A stretch of 64,000 nucleotides of DNA, taken from assembly GCF_000003815.2 (NCBI RefSeq), contig NC_049979.1, forward strand, positions 33,892,420 to 33,956,419, in the 5' to 3' direction. This stretch comes from Branchiostoma floridae. Its lineage: Eukaryota; Chordata; Leptocardii; Amphioxiformes; Branchiostomatidae. A program made the position numbers and the translations under genes. Positions 9,971 through 18,178 of the stretch are shown piece after piece; the stretch's first letter is position 1, and each line of letters opens with the position of its first letter. A model generated the notes under the pieces. That model made no database searches. It was given only the letters and a program-made list of their open reading frames with translations, and was not told the DNA's origin.

Positions 9971-12285
9971 CTACACTACAAAAATCTTTTTTCTTATTTT
10001 TCTTGTTTTCTTGTTTTTTCTTACGAAGAGAAAACGTTTCTTGTATAAAGAAAGGTTGAGAAAAATCAAGAAACCTCCTATAAAACCTTTGTATGCTAAT
10101 TCCTACACAAAGATTTTCATTCTTGTTTTTCTTAACTGAAGAAAATATTTCTGATATAATGATCACTGAGCAATAATGTTCAAGAAATTTAAGTAAATCT
10201 TTCTTTTCCAGTCTTTACACAAGGTTTGCTTCTTGTTTGTTCAAATGGAAAATACTGCAGAATCTATCCTGAAGAATATCATTCTTGTCAAAAGCTATTT
10301 GTCTTTAGGATTTGTTTTTACCAGAATAACATTCTTGAACTTTCTTGTTGTCTTACTGTAGAAAGTCTGAGAAACATAATTCTTGGTTTTCATGCTATAG
10401 TTTTTTCATCACTTTCTTGACCAAATACAGATCAACAAAGAAAAGAAAAAAAAAGAAAATCAAGAAATTGCAAAACAACTTATAACTAGCATGAAATTCT
10501 TAAATGTTCTTGTAATCTTTATCCATAAAGTTTAAGAAAGACGTTTCTTGATTTCTTGATGAGATGTAAGAAGATATTAGCATATTTTTTTGAACTCACT
10601 TGACTGAATACTAATAAGGAAAACAAGAAATTATGAAACAAGCTATGACTAGCACAATATTCTTGAATGCTTCTTATCAAGAAAATTTAAGACAGATGAT
10701 TCTCGTTTTTCTTTATAAATGATATAATATTCAATGAAAACAATAAAAGTATAATTTTCTCCTTGTATTCTTGACAACACTACGTTTAAACAATTGGAGC
10801 ATCAAGATATGAGAAATAACTTAGAACTAGAATAATTTCATTTTGTTTTCCCAATACGAGAGTTTAAGAAAGATTTTCTACCAGTAAGAATCTTCCTTTT
10901 GCTAAGGATCATGGGAAATTACTCCCATCATCCTTTGCTGCTAATTTGAACCGGGAGTCACAGTTGCAAGTCACACTCATCTCCAGCTCTGTAGTTTTTT
11001 GTCTCAGATGTCCATTAGTTCTTATATTAACAGGGAACGAATAGGATGTGTTTAGAAATGACGATTTTCTGCACAATGTGGGACCTTGTATACAACTTGG
11101 CTAGCTTTTTTAGAGTTCCAAAATGCTACCGAAGCCAAAGCCAAGCCGGATGCCCCCCTCCCCCATGCAGGTATAATGTTAAACATCTTACTTGGAATAC
11201 GATTTCCAAAGCTACTATGTCTGTAGATGTATGTCATAAAACCAAACAGTAATTACAGAAGATGTAAGTAAAGTGAATGAAATTCTGCATAATATTAAGA
11301 ATTGACTATAATATTTGCAAGGAAGGAAATGTATAGAGATGTTCCAGGCCTTTACAGGGGGAGGGGGCGACATAAGGATTGATGATCATTCATGGTCTTT
11401 TTGTGTTGTTCTTAGGCTCAGTAACCTGCTGGTATACAAGGAGGATGTTCCCATCTCAACTTTGGAGAAGCCTTTAACAAGAAGAAGTCTTCATTATACT
11501 TGCAACACAGCAACATTGTAGCTCTAATGGTTTTATATGGACAATTAATTATAGTTGGATGCACGGTACTGTATCGGAAAAATTTCAATATTAAAGCATG
11601 CGTAGTTACAAAATGGTTGATTTTTGCATTCTTTGTTGGTAAGGAATGAATAATAGAGGTAAACACCACAAAACTTGTATGAAACATATTGATGATGATG
11701 AATATGATTGACATGTATTGACATAACTGTCAAAGTGTCAACATTGAGTTGTTTGTACACTTTATATAAGAATGTTAATCTTAATATAAGAAACTGATTC
11801 TAGGTTTGTAGTTGCAAGAAATTTAGTCTTGAAAACAGAATGGTATTGCAGGCACAAGAAACCCCAATCTCCATGCAAGAAAGCGATTCTTGGTGTACTA
11901 GATATAAGAAAATCACTCTTGGAGACAGAAAGTAAATCCTCATACAAGAACCTCAATCTTCATGCAAGAAAGTCGTTTCTGGTGTAAGAAATTCAGCCTT
12001 AGAGACAGAAAGGTATTCCTGGAACAAGAACCTCATTCTTAATATGAGAAATTCATTCTTCAGCATGCATGTATTAGAAATAGATTCTGACCTCAAGATA
12101 ACTATTCTAGAAGTTTTGGTCCATTAGCGATAAGACAAAAATTCTTAGCACAAGAAAAATATGGGTTTCTTGAATTTTCTCAAAACAGGGATTCTTGTAT
12201 ACAGAATAATACTCTTGCTGTAAGATCAGTTTCCTTTGTTCAAGAAAAAACAAGAAAAATAAGAAAATTCATTTTTGTAGTGTAG
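9971..12285. mobile_element. 2.3-kb TIR element with arrays of TTCTTG/CAAGAA
   Basis: The ends are inverted repeats: CTACACTACAAAAAT followed by TTCTTATTTTTCTTG on the left, and their complement ending TGTAGTGTAG on the right. TTACA lies one base outside the left end (9965-9969) and directly outside the right end (12286-12290). The left half is densely studded with TTCTTG and the right half with CAAGAA at roughly 15-25-bp spacing, giving symmetric subterminal arrays that could be transposase sites. No transposase frame is present, so the element is non-autonomous. The right arm of the inverted duplication carries the corresponding site without it (12949-12963). Confidence 0.8.
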
Positions 12286-12345
12286 TTACAACTACAGTTA
12301 CAGTATTGTGCAAACTATTCTCCTCTGTCATGGAAAAAAGACCAT

Positions 12346-12530
12346 CAAAAGATAGCTTACCTTTAAGAAAAAGCGGGAGGTCACTTCTTACGACGTCTGT
12401 TGGGGGCGGAGAGAGAACAGAAAACGTGATAAATAAACCATGCTATTTTTTTTCAAACAATGAACAAAATTTCCACCATGCGACTGGCTACCTTGACTGC
12501 CTGCCGAACATACATGGCCCATTTCTGCTC
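12346..12530. other. Unique spacer at the axis of the inverted duplication
   Basis: Short sequence between the end of the left arm and the first gap. No gene or repeat was seen. It may be part of the left arm whose partner falls in the gaps. Confidence 0.5.
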
Positions 12531-12630
12531 NNNNNNNNNNNNNNNNNNNNNNNNNNNNNNNNNNNNNNNNNNNNNNNNNNNNNNNNNNNNNNNNNNNNNN
12601 NNNNNNNNNNNNNNNNNNNNNNNNNNNNNN
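12531..12630. other. Assembly gap, 100 N
   Basis: A run of exactly 100 N, a conventional placeholder for unknown length. Confidence 0.99.
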
Positions 12631-12756
12631 GACAAATAGCTTTTGACAAGAATGATATTCTTCAGGATAGATTCTGCAGTATTTTCCATTGGAACAAACA
12701 AGAAGCAAGCCTTGTGTAAAGACTGGAAAAGAAAGATTTACTTAAATTTCTTGAAC
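12631..12756 (-). repeat. Orphan 126-bp contig, inverted copy of 10178-10303
   Basis: Base by base it is the reverse complement of 10178-10303, inside the CAAGAA/TTCTTG element, with only two differences. It lies between two gaps. The near identity contrasts with the more diverged arms, so it probably comes from an allelic copy of the same element placed here by the assembler, or from a second recent element copy. Confidence 0.85.
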
Positions 12757-12892
12757 NNNNNNNNNNNNNNNNNNNNNNNNNNNNNNNNNNNNNNNNNNNN
12801 NNNNNNNNNNNNNNNNNNNNNNNNNNNNNNNNNNNNNNNNNNNNNNNNNNNNNNNNNNNNNNNNNNNNNNNNNNNNNNNNNNNNNNNNNNNN
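12757..12892. other. Assembly gap, 136 N
   Basis: A run of 136 N, a size-estimated scaffold gap between the orphan element fragment and the start of the right arm. Confidence 0.99.
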
Positions 12893-12970
12893 ATGGTCTT
12901 TTTCCATGACAGAGGAGAATGGTTTGTACTTACTACTGTAATTGTAATTGTAACTAGATGTAAGCAAATT

Positions 12971-13070
12971 NNNNNNNNNNNNNNNNNNNNNNNNNNNNNN
13001 NNNNNNNNNNNNNNNNNNNNNNNNNNNNNNNNNNNNNNNNNNNNNNNNNNNNNNNNNNNNNNNNNNNNNN
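12971..13070. other. Assembly gap, 100 N
   Basis: A run of 100 N within the right arm. The left arm shows what should lie here, about 80 bases between 'gtccaaaggtcttgtcc' and 'tgcatttgcttaca'. Confidence 0.99.
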
Positions 13071-13320
13071 AGACAAGACATTTGGACATCGGTCTATATT
13101 CAGAATCATTTAAAAATGGTGGCGGGGATTTTCAAGTATATCAGCATCTACGTTTTGAAATAAAAGATTCACCACACCACAAATGAAGATCTATAAACAA
13201 ATCTATATATTATGTATTGTGTGTGTGAGTGTGCTAAATACTGTTTATGAATTCCTTTGTTGAAGTTATCCTCAAGTTGATATCAATGGGCTCGTGTTTC
13301 TTTTACACTAAATCGGTGAT

Positions 13321-13614
13321 TTAGACATAAAACTTGAAGAAACAAACGGTGCAGTTCTTGGTCTCATGTCCTTGAATGTCTTCCCAAAAAAGACCTGTAA
13401 AGCCTTTTTTCATACTTGTATCTGGCTGCAGACAATATCTCAAGCACGATATTGCGTTACGTGATCTCATAGCAGTGACGAAACTCCCACACTGATTATC
13501 TACCTCCAAGAGAGTCAGACAATCAAATGTTCTCATTTTCTGCAGCCTCACAGGAGAAGCCATGACACAATAGGTACGACAAATCTCAAAGGCCAAAGAG
13601 AAGTTTTGCTTCAT
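13321..13614 (-). CDS. Small conserved ORF, right arm (97 aa), unknown
   Basis: Counterpart of 9358-9642, with a three-residue insertion and otherwise close similarity (MRTFDCLTLLEVDNQCGSF, SCLRYCLQPDT, HETKNCTVCFFKFYV). No recognised domain. Conservation may reflect only the recent common origin of the arms. Confidence 0.3.
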   Translation of the reverse strand: MKQNFSLAFEICRTYCVMASPVRLQKMRTFDCLTLLEVDNQCGSFVTAMRSRNAISCLRYCLQPDTSMKKGFTGLFWEDIQGHETKNCTVCFFKFYV

Positions 13615-14541
13615 AAACGTATGTATGTATTTTAGATATTCCTCTCCAAGAAACCAGACAATATTTGCTTAAAGAAGAAACGTTCCAAAAGTGCTATTCG
13701 CTTTTTTGTTGGGCTTTTCTATGGTGTAAGTTAATCGGAAATGTTTAATGCATTGAAACTGCAAATACGACACAGGCACGACATCTAATGATGGCGACAA
13801 GCGATTCAATACTGTAACAAATATGCTTCACAACATGATAGTCACTATGTTTATAGATTGATTTGACATGATTTGACATGATACGTACGATCAGTACAAA
13901 GAGACTTATCTTTGTGGATTTTAATTAGTTCCTATTGACTTATTTTCATGCTGATTACTGTTGATTTCTAGTGTTTATTTGTTTATTGTTTGGCACCTGA
14001 GAACTTTTATTCATGATAATTATTATTTTTGTGTCGATTTCTAGATCTGGTAGACCAGGGAAAATGTTCATCTGGTGACCTGAACCTAAGGCTTGGACAT
14101 CCAATCCACAGAGTGTTGGTTTGGTGGAAGAAGCGGCCCCAAGAACAGTACTGTCAGTGTCAGCAGTTAGACCTAGCACGTACTATCATACAACATTCGC
14201 TGCTGACGTATGTGTTGCTATATAATTTGTCTAAAGGGGAGGATTCAACAGACAAATGATTGCAGTAGAAAGATTAGTTAATATTTTTCTTAGTTCATGT
14301 GACAGATTTTTGATCTCTTTGCCTGCAACTCTAACCTTCTCACAAACGATAAGATAAAACAAGCTAACCATAAACATTCTGACACAGCGGGCAACAAGAA
14401 TCAAGGGATAGAGGATGTCCGAATGCACTTAAGTACACTCAGAAATATTTCCAAGGTTTATAGTCTACAAGTAAAGGATTAATAAGCCTTTTTTTCAAAC
14501 AACGAAATCATATTTTTTACCTTTATCTAGCGCATGCCAGC

Positions 14542-15885
14542 ATGATTGCGGTTCTGGTTTTTGTGGTCATATTTCTAAACGTATCGTGTAATTTCGAAGC
14601 ATCATCACTTTCACAACTGCGATCTCAAGGATGTAGCGTTCAAAATTGGCACAACAATGAGTTACGTGGGCCACCGCATTCTCTTTTGCCCCGGATATAT
14701 TGTGACAACAAAGGCTTGAGGAGTGTTCCCAAAGACCTGCCTTCAAACCTCGTTGAGCTTCAGCTTCCCAATAACGTCCTAACCACATTCCCCTGCATTG
14801 CCCTGTCGTACTTGAAGACGATGAACCTCAGGAACAACGCAATAACTTACTTTCCGTGGTACTGTCTGAAGAACATGTCAAGCTTAGCATCTTTGGATTT
14901 GTCACATAATAAGCTCTCCTGTGTCAACCTTTATCATGTGAAGACGTTCTTGCTCAACTTGAAGCTAGTCAACATCTCCTACAACAGCTTAAAGACATTG
15001 CCTACGTGCGATCTTGGGTGGGACTTAAACGTACCAAATGGGCGTCATGTACCATATGAACCTGCTATAGGGGGTAACCCTTTCCATTGCGATTGCAACA
15101 TGATTTGGCTCATTGATACCGCGATTCAGGTAGAGAAATGCAGAAAGAAAACATCACCAAGATGCGAAAAGTTCCTCAGAGCGAATGACTTTGCACGTGC
15201 CATGTACAAAGACCACTCTTTGTTCCGCTGTAAAACACCCCCTATAGTAGAGAACATAGAGCTTCACATGTTGCATGAATATATTGATATCTCAGCATGT
15301 TATGCAGTCTGGGATCCGACAGCTGAAATTAATTGGTTCAAACCCAAGCCCTGTAATCCTGACAGGTCTTGTCTCGCAGAAGGACAAGACATTCGTCCCT
15401 CTGACGTCTTAACTTCGTCCTTGTTGTCCCCAATGACCAAAGATCCAGAACTAGGGAGTGAGGAACCAAAACAAGTTGAACTAAATCACACAAAGGCACC
15501 AGATCTACCAACACTGGTTGTTGGAGTGACCAGTCTTGTCTGTGTTCTGATGCTAGCTGTTTATTCGTCACTGGTTAGGAAACAACCAGAAACAACAAAT
15601 GCCCCGCTAGCCGCAGTAAACAACATGGCGTTCGGCTTAGTCCTAAACAACAGTGTCGACCAGAACGCCCAGAATGGTTTACCTACTAACCACGCCCAGG
15701 GTGATGATCAGGAAGGTAGTAGTAATGATCCAAACGCGACAATAGATTTCTGCATGCAGGAAACTCAGCCCGACAGAATTGTACCTGAAACAGAGTCAGA
15801 CACACAGGCCTGTGGACACATTTATCTTAACGCAGAAGATTACGATGACGATGATATGAAAGAACCATATTATGCGTCCCCGTAA
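14542..15885 (+). CDS. LRR transmembrane receptor, right paralog (447 aa)
   Basis: Same length and layout as the gene at 7104-8447: signal peptide 1 to about 19, LRRNT-like Cys pair, about four LRRs, LRRCT 179-232 (NPFHCDCNMIWLID...C...C), half Ig-like segment with INW, TM about 322-344, Asn/Asp-rich tail ending in YLNAEDY. By eye roughly four residues in five match the paralog. A stretch of about 33 tail residues is identical, while LRR-face and LRRCT positions differ often. The ATG at 14542 is chosen because the in-frame upstream codons contain no Met and the paralog starts at the same point. Head-to-head orientation with the paralog suggests possible co-regulation. No introns are seen in the coding region. 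Confidence 0.87.
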   Translation: MIAVLVFVVIFLNVSCNFEASSLSQLRSQGCSVQNWHNNELRGPPHSLLPRIYCDNKGLRSVPKDLPSNLVELQLPNNVLTTFPCIALSYLKTMNLRNNAITYFPWYCLKNMSSLASLDLSHNKLSCVNLYHVKTFLLNLKLVNISYNSLKTLPTCDLGWDLNVPNGRHVPYEPAIGGNPFHCDCNMIWLIDTAIQVEKCRKKTSPRCEKFLRANDFARAMYKDHSLFRCKTPPIVENIELHMLHEYIDISACYAVWDPTAEINWFKPKPCNPDRSCLAEGQDIRPSDVLTSSLLSPMTKDPELGSEEPKQVELNHTKAPDLPTLVVGVTSLVCVLMLAVYSSLVRKQPETTNAPLAAVNNMAFGLVLNNSVDQNAQNGLPTNHAQGDDQEGSSNDPNATIDFCMQETQPDRIVPETESDTQACGHIYLNAEDYDDDDMKEPYYASP

Positions 15886-16882
15886 ATAGGAGTCTGTACT
15901 TTTTTGGGTGGAGAAGGCTAATCCGCTGATTTGATTGTCTTTGATAGACTATTAGTATTAAATACATTTCAATCTCCACATCTACTGTAGGTAAAATGCG
16001 GAGATTATTTCCGGAGGTTTGTAGTGACATCACTAGAATGAATCTACAGAGCAACTTAATACTAGTGAAGTTACATACGATGAGCCAAAACAAACGGTTC
16101 AGCGTAATTCTGGTACATAAAAGCAATTGATTTCAGGATTGTTCTTCGTTGGGTGAAGATGACTGAAAAGTCATGAAGTGATGCTTTTTGTTGTAAACAA
16201 TGAACAATATTCTGAAATACAGCTCTTGAGTGCAAATCTTTTTTGGATGGAAATTTAAGAAATTCTTTCTTTGTACGATTAGATGTACGGCCTTTGCCAG
16301 CACTAGTATCTTGAAGTACTCAATTATCATCCACTAGAGGCATTATTTGGAATAGACATAGAGTATTGTATGTTCATATATATCAAAATCTCATCATACC
16401 AAATTCAGAATGATGGTGTGGACTCCATGTGATACAATACTTGTAGTGTCATCATTTTACATTTATCTGAATTGATGCACATTATGCTTATTATAGTTTG
16501 TTCACTATGATGCACATTATGCCTACTGCAGGGTGTACATATACTTTACCATGTAACCTTTCATATCAAAATGTAAAAACACCACCACCTGTAAACTTGT
16601 GATAGAAATATTCAATGTATCGCCTTATTTTCTATAAATATATGCTATAAGTTGGTAAGAATAAGGGACGTCAGCAAGCGTGTTATGATCTCCCGAGTAT
16701 CTGAATATTCTATGTGAAGGCTGATGACTAAATATGTAGCACAGTTGGAAATTCTACAATGTGAGGTGTATGTTGTGTTAGACGAGAACTACAAAAGGCA
16801 TTGTATTTTCTAAAGACGTGGAGTATATTATAGCAGCCTACTTGGCAATAGCAGTTTTTGATCTTTTGAGAATCTCCTCTCA
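15886..16882. other. 3' flank of right LRR gene, end of the right arm
   Basis: Non-coding. It matches the reverse complement of 5620-6660 and 7032-7100, with the intact TTTAAT site near 15955 where the left arm has a LINE insertion. Parts recur at 17228-17510 and 36960-37210. Confidence 0.7.
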
Positions 16883-16966
16883 GACAGTTGAAGTAACGGA
16901 TAATCGTGGACATTTATGTACAGATGACGTAAAGATTTTCGGATTATGTTTTATTCATTTGAGGTC

Positions 16967-17127
16967 TAAATTACAGTCTGTGAGCTCTAAATTACAAGGA
17001 GGCATGACCCTGGCGGGAAAGGGAGAACTCTGCCATTTCTTTGTCGGCATCAGAGTCATGCCTCCTCGTAATTTAGAGCTCGCAGATCCGTCGTCCGATC
17101 GATTTTCGCTACATGTGACGGGGGTAT
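16967..17127. mobile_element. Degraded palindromic MITE (family of 46276-46467)
   Basis: It shows inverted halves 'gagctctaaattacaagg' plus 'aggcatgaccctgg', and 'gtcatgcctcctcg' plus 'taatttagagctcgcag', then 'cgtccgatcgattttcgc' and an end 'gtgacgggggtat'. The left terminus is missing. The intact relative is at 46276-46467. Confidence 0.75.
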
Positions 17128-17227
17128 AACCAGGATTTCTCGTGTAGTGGCATTGTACTGCTTTGCAGTATTTACTGTTGTCATGAAAATAAATAGACAA
17201 GACTGATAATGAAGCAGAGTTTGCTCT

Positions 17228-17510
17228 TCACCATCTGCAACTTAATATTAGTGACATATGATAAAACTGAAAAAAAAACGGTTAAGCGTAATTGTAGTAC
17301 TGGAGTACATAAAAGTTATTGATATCAAGATTGTGCTTCGTTGGGTGAAGATGACTGAAAAGTCATCAAGTGATGCTTTTTGTTACAAACAACGAACTAT
17401 ATGCTGAAATACAGCTCTTGATTGCAAAGCGTCTTTGGATCAAATCTAAGACTTGGAATCTTGAGAAGGCAAAGAGATGCTTTCTTTGTAACCATAGGGG
17501 CAGCACAACA
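17228..17510 (+). repeat. Extra copy of the LRR 3'-flank repeat
   Basis: A direct repeat of 16050-16330: 'cggttaagcgtaattgtagt', 'gattgtgcttcgttgggtga', 'tcatcaagtgatgctttttg' and 'gaaatacagctcttg'. The same block is at 6250-6520 in inverse orientation, and other parts are at 36960-37400. This is a dispersed repeat of unidentified type. Confidence 0.7.
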
Positions 17511-18178
17511 ACAACTGTCATTCTGACTAAATATAGGCTTTTAGTCCCCTGGCGACGCCTATCTCCGAGTCGTGACGCTATGGACGGACAAAAACTTTGC
17601 CCATTCCGTCCTCTGTGACTGACAAAAATCGGTAATGATTGAACCAAGCTGAGTCTACCAGCAAAATTTGCCCCCACAAAATACAGGAAAGAGTATTTTA
17701 GAGGGTCTATATTTCAAAATTTTCCTAGGGGAGCATGTCCCTTTGGACCGTCGCTCCTTCAACTGAATTTCAATTCAAAATCCAAGGGAAGGAATAGACT
17801 CGCAGACCGGCTAGAACACATAAAGTCACATTTTTTGCGCGGATGGTAAGATTTTTTTCCACTTGAAGGTGAAAATTAAGTATTTGTGCTCCTACCACAG
17901 TAGTAGCTGTGACATATTCAATGTGCCAATGTTGCTAAAGTCTAGAATAGATCTACAAAAGGCCATTTTGATATCAAAGTACCACAATGACTATATGACT
18001 TATCGTATAACAGTGAAGACACAAGCTAAAGCAAAAGGATGATAAAACTGCTATTGAATGAACAGATCTATGGTGAAAACTTGCTCACCTAAAATTCTTT
18101 ACTATGGTCATGACAAGCTTTGACTAGCTAACAGAAAATACCACGATTAGTCAATTAAAACATTAGCAACGTTAATCG
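17511..18178. other. Intergenic, nothing recognised
   Basis: AT-rich, downstream of the LRR-Ig gene on the other strand. No coding frame and no repeat structure were found. Confidence 0.5.

Larger units (their letters stand above)
5620..12345 (+). repeat. Left arm of a large inverted duplication
   Basis: The reverse complement of the right arm (12893-16882) aligns along this interval. Markers are: 'gagattctcaaaagatc' (5628) against 'gatcttttgagaatctc' (about 16860); 'aaaataaggcgatacattga' (5978) against the complement near 16615; the LRR genes; the block around 8780-9000 against 13950-14180; and 'cgatgtccaaa' (about 9873) against 'tttggacatcgg' (about 13080). Two insertions are unique to this arm, at 6672-7031 and 9971-12285. 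The arms are clearly diverged, which argues for old paralogous duplication rather than two haplotypes of one locus. Confidence 0.85.
12893..16882 (-). repeat. Right arm of the inverted duplication
   Basis: It begins with the complement of 12286-12345, then, after a 100-N gap (12971-13070), follows the reverse complement of the left arm through the small ORF, the LRR gene and its 3' flank to about 16882. It lacks the 2.3-kb TIR element and the LINE fragment, so both empty sites can be read directly. Confidence 0.85.

Noticed and set aside
12306-13186. Frames spanning the N runs near 12.5-13.1 kb
   Set aside because: Most codons are N; no support.
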